In this document: one piece after another, positions 1 through 8,218 of the stretch | Layout: each line of letters starts with the position of its first letter | How positions within the stretch are numbered: position 1 is the stretch's first letter | From: JACQXM01 sp964569425 | GTDB lineage: Bacteria; Planctomycetota; Phycisphaerae; UBA1845 | NCBI GenBank assembly: GCA_964569425.1 | Contig: CAZMVD010000008.1 | Location: forward strand, 3,199-67,198 | Direction: 5' to 3' | Length of the DNA: 64,000 bases | The notes under the pieces: generated by a model | What the model saw: only the letters and a program-made list of their open reading frames with translations | Databases searched by the model: none | Told to the model about the DNA's origin: nothing | Program-made: the position numbers and the translations under genes

Positions 1-1
1 A

Positions 2-370
2 GTGCAGCTTACGCGACGCGACAGCAGGGAATACACCGTGCGGGACGATCGCGGCGGCGCGGCGCTGCGCTTTATCCGGCGGCCGGCGGAGACACTGATG
101 TTCGCCGACGCGGCCTTCGCCGCCCATCGGCTGATCGAATACAGCTTTGTCGAGCCGCGCTTTCAGCCCGCGTTTCCGACCTTTCGCATGGATCCGTCGA
201 TTCACTTTCGCCATCGCGGCCGGGCGAATACGGCCTGGTGCGATGGGCGGGTCGAGTCGCAGCGCCGGTCGTTCAGCTGGTCAAGCGGGCTGTATCGAAC
301 GCAGCCGCAACGTTACGACATCGGCTGGTTTGGCCCGGCGGACGACAACCGCTTGTTTGATCTGGATTGA
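2..370 (+). CDS. Prepilin-like protein with H-X9-DG tail (5' partial)
   Basis: The gene enters from outside the window, so its N-terminal methylation motif and pilin helix are not visible. The visible 122 residues contain an H-X9-DG signature: a His at the start of HRGRANTAW followed nine residues later by Asp-Gly. The tail ends in GWFGPADDNRLFDLD. Both are hallmarks of the DUF1559-type type II secretion/pseudopilin-like proteins that are strongly expanded in Planctomycetota. Their role is unproven; most are assumed to be exported and anchored through the missing N-terminal segment. Any start codon inside the visible part is probably not the true start. Confidence 0.7.
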   Translation: MQLTRRDSREYTVRDDRGGAALRFIRRPAETLMFADAAFAAHRLIEYSFVEPRFQPAFPTFRMDPSIHFRHRGRANTAWCDGRVESQRRSFSWSSGLYRTQPQRYDIGWFGPADDNRLFDLD

Positions 371-386
371 CGGATGCGAGGCTCCG

Positions 387-1604
387 TCAGGTCGCGCGGC
401 GGCGCAGGGGCATGGTCATGCAGCGTGGGCCGCCAAGCCCGCGGACGAGTTCCGAGCCCTCAATGATCACGCAACGAACCCCCGCCTTTTCCAGCGCCTC
501 GGCGGTACGCTCGTTGCGTTCGTAAACGACGGCCACCCGTGGAGCGATGGCGAAGGCATTGGTGCCGTCCGTACGCTGCTCGCGCGAGCCGAAGTGCCGC
601 GAGCCGCCAGCCGTCTCGATGATCGTCAGATCGCAGGCGAACTCGTCGCGGAGAATGTCCGGCAGCGTTCGGTCTTCGGGCACACGCTGAACGCCGGAAC
701 TTCCGCCCACGGGTTCGTAACGGTGAATGTACTTGAGGTCGGCCATCACCGGCGCAAACCACAGGACCACGCCGCGATCGATCACCGTAAAGACGGTGTC
801 GAGGTGCATGAAGGCGCGCTCGGTGGGGATGGGGACCTCGTAGACGCGCAACACCTGCCCCACGCGGAGGCACTTGGCGGCCAGCCGCTCGATCGTTTCG
901 CTGCGGGTCCGTTCGCTGGCGCCGATGAGCACCGCTTGGGGTGACAGGATAATGACATCCCCGCCTTCGATGGTGTAGGGGCGGTCCTCGGTCGGTTCGG
1001 ACGTGCCCCCGTAGGTGATGGCGTTGCCGGCGAATTCCGGGTGGTTTTCCAGCACTGCGCGGATCAGCAGCGTCTCCCGCACGCGCTGCGTGTAGTGCAT
1101 CTTGCAGGAGATCGCGGCGCCGTGAACCACCACCGCCGGGTCGCGGCTGAAGTACGCGTTGGGAATCGGCGCCAACAGGAATGACTCGTCGTCGGCGGTG
1201 CTTTCCATACTCTGTCCGCTGCGCTGGCGGAACTCGGCGTAGGTGAGGCCGGCGAACATCATTTCCACCAGCGCGGGCACGTTCCAGTGTTTGAGCGAAA
1301 CGAGTTCCTCGCTGATCGCCGGAACGCCCTCGACGCGGCAGACGGACCCGAGCAGCGCCGCACGGGTCGGCTCTTCCTGTATCAGATCCTGAAGGAACGC
1401 CTCGAGGTAATACACTTGCACACCATGATCACGCATGCGCGCGGTGAAGGCGTCATGTTCGCGCTGCATCCGCCTGAGGTAGGGGATATCTTCAAAGAGA
1501 AAGCTGCGCATAGTGCCATGCGTAAGGCGTTCGATCTCTGCCCCGGGACGGTGGACCAGCACCGCCTCCAGAGGGTCGTACTCGTTGTCAATCTGCAAAC
1601 GCAC
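387..1604 (-). CDS. arcA: Arginine deiminase
   Basis: Hydrolyses L-arginine to citrulline and ammonia (EC 3.5.3.6). The roughly 405-residue protein has the family landmarks in order: an N-terminal strand ending in VLVHRPGAE, the catalytic EGGDV region, FMHLDTVFT with the catalytic His, and the nucleophilic Cys near the C-terminus in GGPRCMTMPL (about residue 395). The frame is open further upstream to an ATG at 1691, but those residues are not family-like. A GTG at 1604 with an AGGTG-like sequence just upstream gives the usual length, so I chose it. No arcB or arcC lies next to it, so a full ADI fermentation pathway is not shown here; it may serve arginine turnover alone. It is divergent from the phosphoglycerate mutase-like gene. 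Confidence 0.9.
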   Translation of the reverse strand: MRLQIDNEYDPLEAVLVHRPGAEIERLTHGTMRSFLFEDIPYLRRMQREHDAFTARMRDHGVQVYYLEAFLQDLIQEEPTRAALLGSVCRVEGVPAISEELVSLKHWNVPALVEMMFAGLTYAEFRQRSGQSMESTADDESFLLAPIPNAYFSRDPAVVVHGAAISCKMHYTQRVRETLLIRAVLENHPEFAGNAITYGGTSEPTEDRPYTIEGGDVIILSPQAVLIGASERTRSETIERLAAKCLRVGQVLRVYEVPIPTERAFMHLDTVFTVIDRGVVLWFAPVMADLKYIHRYEPVGGSSGVQRVPEDRTLPDILRDEFACDLTIIETAGGSRHFGSREQRTDGTNAFAIAPRVAVVYERNERTAEALEKAGVRCVIIEGSELVRGLGGPRCMTMPLRRRAT

Positions 1605-1920
1605 CGAACACCTGTGCTCAGACGGGACGACACCCCGGCACCGCCATAATCCCAGCCGACCCGATCGTAGAGTCAACGTGGTCAAAGTCAATGTCGGCCT
1701 CGCTTTCCCTGATCGCTATCATGCACTGATCGAGAATCGCGACTTTCGGCGTAGAGGGCATCAGCCGAATCCGCATTGACAACCCGGAAGCGGCCACCGA
1801 GTGATGCAAGATTCGCATCCTGCCCGCGTTTGAAAACTCGCCGAATCACATTTGACAGGCGACATTCGTCAGCCAACCATCCGGGCAGTAGAGTGGTGAA
1901 GGGTACACGGGACATTGGAA
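1605..1920. other. Divergent intergenic region
   Basis: About 316 bases between the arginine deiminase start and the rightward mutase-like gene. No convincing gene is present. It must carry the promoters of both genes; a candidate rightward promoter is listed separately. Confidence 0.5.
1852..1880 (+). promoter_or_regulatory. Candidate sigma70-type promoter for the mutase-like gene
   Basis: A perfect TTGACA at 1852-1857 lies 17 bases before AACCAT at 1875-1880, a weak -10. Spacing and distance to the start at 1921 (about 35 nt leader) fit, but the poor -10 keeps this tentative. Confidence 0.35.
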
Positions 1921-3126
1921 ATGGCGGCAAACGAAGCCTTCAAGTATGCAATGTTGTTGCCCGACGGAGCGGCGGATGAGCCCGTGGCGGCGCTCGGCGG
2001 GCGTACGCCGCTGGAAGCGGCGCATAAACCAAACATGGACGCCCTCGCGCGCAGCGGGCGGCTGGGGCGGGTGGTCACCGTGCCCGCCGGTCTCTCGCCG
2101 GGCAGCGATGTCGCCACCTTGTCACTCTTCGGTTACGATCCGCGCGTGCACCACCCCGGCCGCGCAGCGCTGGAAGCGGTCGCGCGCGGATTGAGCATCA
2201 GTTCTGAAGAACTCGTCTTCCGGTGCAATTTCGTTACCCTCGCAGATGGCGCCATGCAGGACTTCACCGCCGGGCACATCGCGCCGCTCGAGGCCGAACG
2301 GTTGATCGACGACCTGAATGCAAAGCTCCGCGATCTTGGCTGTCGCTTTTACGCGGGGGTTTCCTATCGCAACCTGATGACCCTTTCAGACGCGCGGCAC
2401 ATCGAAGTGCAATGCACGCCGCCGCACGATTTTCCCGGTGAACCGGTGGCGCGGCATCTGCCCAAGGGGCGCGGCGCCGATCGCGTGCGCATGGTCATGG
2501 AGCGGGCCCGCGAGTTGCTGGCCGGGCACGAAATCAACCTGGTGCGTGCCGACCTGGGCGAAAACCCGGCCACCGACATCTGGCTGTGGGGGCAGGGCCG
2601 ACCCCGGACGCTGCCCGGTTTTGCGCAGCGCTTCGGCGTGTGCGGCGCGTGCATCGCCGCCGTGGACCTCATCCGGGGCATAGCGCAAAGTGTGGGCATG
2701 ACGTTGATCGACGTGCCGGGAGCCACCGGCTATCTCGATACCGATTACGGCGCCAAAGGTCGCGCTGCGGTGCAGGCATTGGAACAGTTCGATCTCGTCG
2801 TGGTTCACGTGGAGGCGCCGGACGAAGCGGGGCACCTGGGCGACGCGGCCGCCAAGGTAAACGCCATCGAGCGGGTGGATGCGGAAATCGTGGGTCCGCT
2901 GATGGAACGGCTGCGCGGTTTTCCAGCGTGGAGGATGTTGATCGCTCCCGATCACCCCACACCGGTGGAAACCAGGGTCCACTCCGCGGCGCCCCCGCCC
3001 TTTTGTCTGGCCGGCACGCGGATTCCGAGCGTTGTGTCGCGTTCCTTCGGTGAGACGTCCGCGAGAGAAGCAGATCTGTTCATTGAGAACGGCCATGAAC
3101 TGATGGAGTTCTTTCTCCGCGGGTGA
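1921..3126 (+). CDS. Archaeal-type cofactor-independent phosphoglycerate mutase / proposed homoserine kinase
   Basis: A 401-residue alkaline-phosphatase-superfamily metalloenzyme. It opens with the metal-binding LLPDGAADEP, carries the nucleophile loop GLSPGSDVA, and has the late metal-ligand motifs HVEAPDEAGHLGD and APDHPTPVETRVHS. This architecture is shared by archaeal-type 2,3-BPG-independent phosphoglycerate mutase (ApgM) and by the bacterial subfamily proposed to act as an alternative homoserine kinase (TIGR02535). The N-terminal wording resembles the latter, but no threonine-pathway genes are adjacent, so the substrate is undecided. The frame also allows a TTG at 1915; I prefer the ATG at 1921. 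Soluble and cytoplasmic. Confidence 0.85.
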   Translation: MAANEAFKYAMLLPDGAADEPVAALGGRTPLEAAHKPNMDALARSGRLGRVVTVPAGLSPGSDVATLSLFGYDPRVHHPGRAALEAVARGLSISSEELVFRCNFVTLADGAMQDFTAGHIAPLEAERLIDDLNAKLRDLGCRFYAGVSYRNLMTLSDARHIEVQCTPPHDFPGEPVARHLPKGRGADRVRMVMERARELLAGHEINLVRADLGENPATDIWLWGQGRPRTLPGFAQRFGVCGACIAAVDLIRGIAQSVGMTLIDVPGATGYLDTDYGAKGRAAVQALEQFDLVVVHVEAPDEAGHLGDAAAKVNAIERVDAEIVGPLMERLRGFPAWRMLIAPDHPTPVETRVHSAAPPPFCLAGTRIPSVVSRSFGETSAREADLFIENGHELMEFFLRG

Positions 3127-3318
3127 CTTTCGATCGCCTTTGCGCTGGGTGGTCGCGAAGCACCCACTGTGTTCGGCCGGCAGTATGGGAGGGAAAGCGT
3201 AGAACCGCATTTCGAAGTCTGGTCAGGAACTTTGCCGCGGGGCGAAGGACCGGATATGGTAAGTGCCGGGACGGGACGGGTTAGCGCCGCATTCGCACAT
3301 TGTTCAGGGGATTTGATC

Positions 3319-3930
3319 ATGAGCGACGATCCACGCATCCAACAATTCAAGAAAATGGCCGAGGAAGATCCGGAAAATGAACTGGGCCACTTCAGCCTGG
3401 GCCGCGCGTATCTTGAGGCCGGGCGTTTCCAGGAGGCCGCCGCTTCGCTTGCGCGCGTGATTGAACTGAATCCGCGCATGTCCAAGGCGTATCAGTTGCT
3501 CAGCGAGGCGCATGACCAGGCGGGCAACCGTGATCAAGCGATTGTGACGGCTACGCGCGGTGTCCAGGTGGCCGATGCGCAAGGTGACCGCATGCCCTGC
3601 AAGGCGTTGATCGGATTGTTGGAGTCGTGGGGTGCGTCGGTGCCCGTGCTGCAAAAAGTGACGGTCGATGGCACGGAGGCACCCGCCGGCGGGGCGGAAG
3701 GTTTTCAATGTGTTCGTTGCGGACGGCCGGAGGGTCAATTGGGCAAGCCCCCCTTTAAGGGCGACCTGGGCCAACGTGTCTTCGGGCATGTTTGTCAGGG
3801 ATGCTGGCGCGAGTGGATCGGGATGGGAACTAAGGTAATCAACGAACTTGGTCTCCAGCTTAGCACCAAGCATGGCCAGGACACCTACGACCAGTACATG
3901 ATCGAATTCTTGCAGCTTGACCAGGTATAG
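3319..3930 (+). CDS. TPR protein fused to an Fe(2+)-trafficking (YggX-like) domain
   Basis: A 203-residue protein of two parts. Residues about 8-90 are TPR-like helices (ELGHFSLGRAYLEAGRFQEA, then a second repeat around residues 55-85). Residues about 129-203 resemble the YggX/Fe(2+)-trafficking family: the PPFKGDLGQRVF segment, a W-x-x-W-like core, a KVINELGLQL strand and a Y-x-x-x-M-x-x-FL tail. Four cysteines (131, 134, 159, 162) form two CxxC pairs that could bind zinc or iron; classical YggX has only one conserved Cys. The start at 3319 is supported by an AGGGG sequence 8 nt upstream. It probably protects or repairs iron-sulphur proteins, with the TPR part recruiting a partner; this is inference. 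Confidence 0.75.
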   Translation: MSDDPRIQQFKKMAEEDPENELGHFSLGRAYLEAGRFQEAAASLARVIELNPRMSKAYQLLSEAHDQAGNRDQAIVTATRGVQVADAQGDRMPCKALIGLLESWGASVPVLQKVTVDGTEAPAGGAEGFQCVRCGRPEGQLGKPPFKGDLGQRVFGHVCQGCWREWIGMGTKVINELGLQLSTKHGQDTYDQYMIEFLQLDQV

Positions 3931-4334
3931 CTGGTTGCCCGGGGGGAAGCAGGCGACGGCGCGGCACCGGTGGCGAAAAACCACAGAGAATGGGGCAAGA
4001 ATCGCTTCGGGCCTGCCCCGCGTCGGTAGTAGTTGGGTAATCTCGACCGCGACCTGGGGTCGTGATTGATGAGCGATAGGCTCGCGGACACGCGCCTCCG
4101 GGTCATTCTCCGGCACGCGGCGGGTCCGAGGTCCTCCCTTGGATTCCCTGTAGCAGGGTTGCTGCGCGGGTAGACCGGAGGCGATCTTTACCGGACGCGG
4201 TCCCCTGCCGACATAAAGTAGGGTTTATTTGCATTGATCCCGGAAGTATTACTGGAATCATCACCGCAAAGGGCCTATACTGCTTTGGGGATCAATAATC
4301 ATGATTCTGGCAGAGGAGAGATCGGGCGGTCGGG
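3931..4334. other. Intergenic region, no gene
   Basis: About 400 bases with no credible reading frame on either strand. Its right part becomes AT-richer and holds the candidate promoter at 4253-4281 for the FHA protein. Nothing else was recognised. Confidence 0.5.
4253..4281 (+). promoter_or_regulatory. Candidate promoter of the FHA gene
   Basis: TATACT at 4276-4281 (5 of 6 to the -10 consensus) is preceded after 17 bases by TGGAAT at 4253-4258 (3 of 6 to the -35). It lies about 50 bases before the start of the double-FHA gene in a locally AT-rich stretch. Confidence 0.4.
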
Positions 4335-5216
4335 GTGAGTTGTAATGCGTCCGTCACGATCTGCGAATTCTTGACGACTGCTCAGGTACAACCCGACATC
4401 ATTCCAACCCTGCCGGAGGCCGCTCCGCGCATTCGCCTTGTACCACAATTATTCGGCAAGGACGGGCAGCCAGTGGCTTGTCACCGGCTGATCACGCTAC
4501 TGGGCGCGCGCGCGGGGTGCAAAATAGCCCTGCGCCACGAGACGGTTTCTCCGGTGCATGCCGCCATCGTCTGTCTGGGGCCCAAGGTGTTCGCGGTGGA
4601 TCTCGCCAGCCAGAATGGCACACGGCTGAACGGACTCAAGCTGGAACAGGAGCGGCTCTCCGACGGCGACGTGCTGGAAATCCACCCGTGGGAGTTTCGC
4701 GTTGAGCTACAGGTCCATAACGGTGACGACGCTGGCGAGGGCTTGCTCGGGCTTGAGCCGGCACCCCGCGTGGTGGCGCTCGAGCACCTGGAAACCAAAC
4801 GGCTCCTCCATCCCGGCCGCGATATCTGCGTGATCGGCCGGCATCCGGGTTGCGACATCACCCTTGCAGACGATCGCGTGTCGCGCGCCCATGCCATGCT
4901 GATCAATTACCATGGCTACCCTGCTTTGGCAGACCTGGTCAGCCATCACGGAACCCTGGTTAACGAGGAGCCCATTCATTTCCGCGTGCTCCGCGCCGAC
5001 GAAGTCGTCACACTGGGCAGTTCGAAGTTCCGCGTCCGCCTGGTTGGGTCGTCGGTGGTGGAGAAGGCGTCCGAGAACGGCAAGGTCGTTCCCGGTAAGC
5101 CGGCCATTCCGCGAAACGGCGCCGCCGGTCCTGACCTTATCAACATCAAAGCGGTGGAAGGCTCCCAACGATGGCACATCGCCGAAACGGCCGAGCGGAC
5201 AGCGAAGAAGTCATAG
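4335..5216 (+). CDS. Double FHA-domain protein
   Basis: A 293-residue cytoplasmic protein with two forkhead-associated phosphothreonine-binding domains. The first (about residues 55-125) has VSPVHAAIV and ASQNGTRLNG; the second (about 160-235) has VIGRHPGCDITLADDRVSRAHAML, cited here as two adjoining pieces, followed by SHHGTLVN. The Ser-x-x-His and Asn-Gly-Thr signatures of FHA are complete in domain 1. In domain 2 the loop reads HHGT, a frequent variant. It has no kinase or output domain, so it probably reads out phosphorylation by a Ser/Thr kinase encoded elsewhere. The start is a GTG with GAGGAGAG about 14 nt upstream, a rather long spacing, so the N-terminus is uncertain. Confidence 0.82.
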   Translation: MSCNASVTICEFLTTAQVQPDIIPTLPEAAPRIRLVPQLFGKDGQPVACHRLITLLGARAGCKIALRHETVSPVHAAIVCLGPKVFAVDLASQNGTRLNGLKLEQERLSDGDVLEIHPWEFRVELQVHNGDDAGEGLLGLEPAPRVVALEHLETKRLLHPGRDICVIGRHPGCDITLADDRVSRAHAMLINYHGYPALADLVSHHGTLVNEEPIHFRVLRADEVVTLGSSKFRVRLVGSSVVEKASENGKVVPGKPAIPRNGAAGPDLINIKAVEGSQRWHIAETAERTAKKS

Positions 5217-5409
5217 CCCTTGCCAAGTCTCAGGCGGTAAGACCACGCAAGAACGGAGCAATCCTGAACGGCAGTCCTTGTTGACCCCGCAGCCGAGCGG
5301 CTGGGCATGACGTAGCAATGCCATTACCATGGCTGAAGCGGTTTGCGGACCCTGACCGGTTCGCTCCGCAGCGCATTCGCAACATTGCGATCGTTCCGGA
5401 GATCATGTC

Positions 5410-7089
5410 GTGTCGACTAGTACGATGAACACTGCCGCAAAACCCATGACCGTTCGAGCGCCACGAGGACTTACGTTGTCGTGCAAGGGCTGGCAGCAGG
5501 AAGCAGCCCTGCGCATGCTGATGAACAACCTTGACCCGGAAGTGGCCGAGAACCCCGCCGAGCTTGTCGTTTATGGCGGCAGCGGTAAGGCAGTGCGGAG
5601 CTGGGCCGACTTTGATCGAATCGTCGCGGCGCTGAAGTCACTCGAAAACGACGAAACGTTGCTCGTTCAATCGGGACGCGCGGTGGGCATTCTGCGAACG
5701 CACCGCGATGCGCCGCGCGTGCTCATTGCCAACTCGTTGCTGGTCCCGCATTGGGCGACGTGGGAAGAGTTCCGGCGGCTGGAGTCGCTGGGGCTCACCA
5801 TGTTCGGGCAGATGACCGCGGGAAGCTGGATATACATCGGCACCCAGGGCATCGTTCAGGGGACCTACGAAACCTTTGGTGCTTGCGCCCGGCAACACTT
5901 CGGCGGCTCGTTGGCGGGTCGGTTGCTGGTCACCGGCGGACTGGGCGGCATGGGCGGAGCACAACCGCTGGCGTGCACCATGAATGAGGGAGTGGCGCTG
6001 TGCATCGAGGTGGACCCTCAGCGCATCGAACGGCGCCTGAAGACGCGCTACCTCGATCAATCCACCGCTGACCTGGACGAGGCGCTCGACTGGTGCCAGG
6101 AGTCGGTGCAGGCGAATCGGCCGCTTTCCGTCGGCCTGCTGGGCAACTGCGCCGACGTGCTGCCGGAGCTGGTCCGGCGCGGCGTCACGCCGGACATGCT
6201 GACCGACCAAACCTCGGCGCACGACGCACTGAACGGCTATGTGCCCAACCGCATGACGCTGCCGGAGGCCAACAAGCTGCGGGAGTCCGACCCCGAGCGT
6301 TACATCGCGGAATCCATGCGCGCCATGGCCGAACACGTTGGCGCCATGCTGGAACTTCAGCGACGCGGGTCGGTGACCTTTGACTATGGCAACAACATCC
6401 GCGGACAGGCCAAGCTGGCCGGCGTAGCCAACGCTTTCGACTTCCATGGTTTTGTGCCCCTCTTCGTGCGGCCGCTCTTTTGCGAGGGGCAGGGGCCGTT
6501 TCGCTGGGCGGCGCTCTCCGGCGATCCGAAGGACATCGCCCGCACGGACCGCGCGGTCCTCGAGACGTTTCCGCAAAACGAGCACCTGTGCCGCTGGATT
6601 CGTTTGGCGGGCGAGCGCGTCGCTTTTCAGGGGCTGCCGGCGCGCATCTGCTGGTTGGGCTACGGCGAGCGCGCCCGCATGGGGCTGGTGTTCAACGAAC
6701 TGGTGCGCAATGGCGAGATTTCCGCGCCCATCGTTATCGGGCGCGATCACCTCGATTGCGGCAGCGTGGCCTCGCCCAATCGCGAGACGGAAGGCATGAG
6801 GGACGGCTCCGACGCCATCGCCGACTGGCCGATCCTGAACGCCCTGGTCAACACCGCCTGCGGCGCGACCTGGGTCAGCGTGCACCACGGCGGCGGCGTG
6901 GGCATCGGCTATGCCATCCACGCCGGTCAGGTGATTGTCGCCGACGGAACGAAAGAGGCCGACGCGCGACTGGAGCGCGTCCTCACTGCCGACCCGGCCA
7001 TGGGCATCTTCCGTCACGTGGATGCGGGGTATGAAGAAGCCATACAAGTGGCGAGCGATCGTGGTGTGTTGATTCCCGGTCGCGGATAA
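5410..7089 (+). CDS. hutU: Urocanate hydratase
   Basis: Converts urocanate to imidazolone propionate, second step of histidine degradation (EC 4.2.1.49). The 559-residue length is normal, and family blocks are intact: QSGRAVGI, the NAD-binding VTGGLGGMGGAQPLA, TDQTSAHDALNGYVP and the C-terminal DHLDCGSVASPNRETEGM and HHGGGVGIGY segments. The GTG at 5410 has CGGAG about 9 nt upstream; an in-frame ATG at 5425 is the alternative. No hutH, hutI or hutG lies adjacent, so the hut genes are scattered or the others are outside the window. It converges on the minus-strand guanylyltransferase gene. Confidence 0.96.
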   Translation: MSTSTMNTAAKPMTVRAPRGLTLSCKGWQQEAALRMLMNNLDPEVAENPAELVVYGGSGKAVRSWADFDRIVAALKSLENDETLLVQSGRAVGILRTHRDAPRVLIANSLLVPHWATWEEFRRLESLGLTMFGQMTAGSWIYIGTQGIVQGTYETFGACARQHFGGSLAGRLLVTGGLGGMGGAQPLACTMNEGVALCIEVDPQRIERRLKTRYLDQSTADLDEALDWCQESVQANRPLSVGLLGNCADVLPELVRRGVTPDMLTDQTSAHDALNGYVPNRMTLPEANKLRESDPERYIAESMRAMAEHVGAMLELQRRGSVTFDYGNNIRGQAKLAGVANAFDFHGFVPLFVRPLFCEGQGPFRWAALSGDPKDIARTDRAVLETFPQNEHLCRWIRLAGERVAFQGLPARICWLGYGERARMGLVFNELVRNGEISAPIVIGRDHLDCGSVASPNRETEGMRDGSDAIADWPILNALVNTACGATWVSVHHGGGVGIGYAIHAGQVIVADGTKEADARLERVLTADPAMGIFRHVDAGYEEAIQVASDRGVLIPGRG

Positions 7090-7116
7090 GCCGCACACCC
7101 GGGCCACCGGCCCAAT

Positions 7117-8187
7117 TCAAAGATAATGCTCGCCGTGCTCGCGGCGGACGTTGTCCACCAGTTCCTTGATGCTCTGCGCGTCGCGTTTGGTGCACACCAG
7201 CGTCACGTCCGGCGTGTGCACGATCACCAGATCGTCCACGCCGATGGTCGCCACCAGGTGCTTTTCCTCGGAGATCACGATGTTGCCGCGCGAACCGAGA
7301 TGCGACACTTGTGCGCAAGCGGTGATGTTATGGTCCGCATCGGCTTCGAGCACCGTTTCGATTGCCGGCCAGGAACCCACGTCCACCCATTGGCAGCCCA
7401 TCTCCACCACGATCACCCGTTCGGCGCGCTCCAGCACTGCAAAATCAATGCTGATCTTCATCAGCTTGGGATAAATCGCCTCCAGCTTGGCCTGCCGCCC
7501 GTCGCTTCCCCACGCCTGCGCGATTTCCCGGATCGGCTCATACGACTGCGGCAGGTGCTTGCGAATCTGGTCGAGAATGGTGGCAGCGCGCCAGGCGAAC
7601 ATCCCGCTGTTCCAGTAGTATTCGCCGCTGGCGAGGTACTTCATCGCCTCGGCTACGTTGGGCTTCTCGGTGAACTGGCGGACCACGTACACGCCGTCCG
7701 ACAGTCGCTCGCCGCGGCGCACGTAGCCGTAATTGGCGTCCGGGCGCATCGGACGGATGCCCATGGTCACCAGCGCGTCGGGCTGCTGCTCGGCAATGGC
7801 GTAGGCGCGCTCGACCGCTTCGCGGAATCGATCCAGCGGCGCGATGATGTGGTCGGCGGTGAATACGCCGACCACGGCCTCCGAATCACGCTCCGCCAGG
7901 ATGGCGGCGGCCAGCCCCACGGCATTGGCCGTATCGCGCCCGATCGGCTCGCCGAACAGGTTCGCCGCGGGCAATTCCGGGATTTCTGCCGAAACCACAG
8001 GCAGGTGTGCCTGGCTGGTGATGATGTGGATCTGCTCGGGCGGCAGCAGGGCGCTGACCCGTTCAAAGGACTGCCGCAGCAGGCTGGTGCCCTGGAAGAT
8101 GCGCAGGAGCTGCTTGGGGTGGTTCTTGCGGCTCAAGGGCCAGAGGCGCACGCCGGCGCCCCCAGCCATGATGACGGCATGTCGCAT
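7117..8187 (-). CDS. manC: Mannose-1-phosphate guanylyltransferase
   Basis: Makes GDP-mannose from mannose-1-phosphate and GTP (EC 2.7.7.13) for glycan and polysaccharide synthesis. The nucleotide-binding signature GGAGVRLWPLSRKNHPKQ sits at the N-terminus, followed by FTADHII, the FTEKPN sugar-phosphate loop and the YYWNSGMF motif. At 356 residues it is the short form, without the fused phosphomannose isomerase domain. It starts about 30 bases after the end of the upstream helicase gene on the same strand, so the two may be co-transcribed although functionally unrelated. Confidence 0.95.
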   Translation of the reverse strand: MRHAVIMAGGAGVRLWPLSRKNHPKQLLRIFQGTSLLRQSFERVSALLPPEQIHIITSQAHLPVVSAEIPELPAANLFGEPIGRDTANAVGLAAAILAERDSEAVVGVFTADHIIAPLDRFREAVERAYAIAEQQPDALVTMGIRPMRPDANYGYVRRGERLSDGVYVVRQFTEKPNVAEAMKYLASGEYYWNSGMFAWRAATILDQIRKHLPQSYEPIREIAQAWGSDGRQAKLEAIYPKLMKISIDFAVLERAERVIVVEMGCQWVDVGSWPAIETVLEADADHNITACAQVSHLGSRGNIVISEEKHLVATIGVDDLVIVHTPDVTLVCTKRDAQSIKELVDNVRREHGEHYL

Positions 8188-8218
8188 GGGTTCCTCCCTT
8201 CCGACATCGCTTGCGCGC

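Noticed and set aside
7101..7113. GGGCC-ACC-GGCCC hairpin between hutU and manC
   Set aside because: Only five pairs and no T-run on either side; not enough to call a bidirectional terminator.
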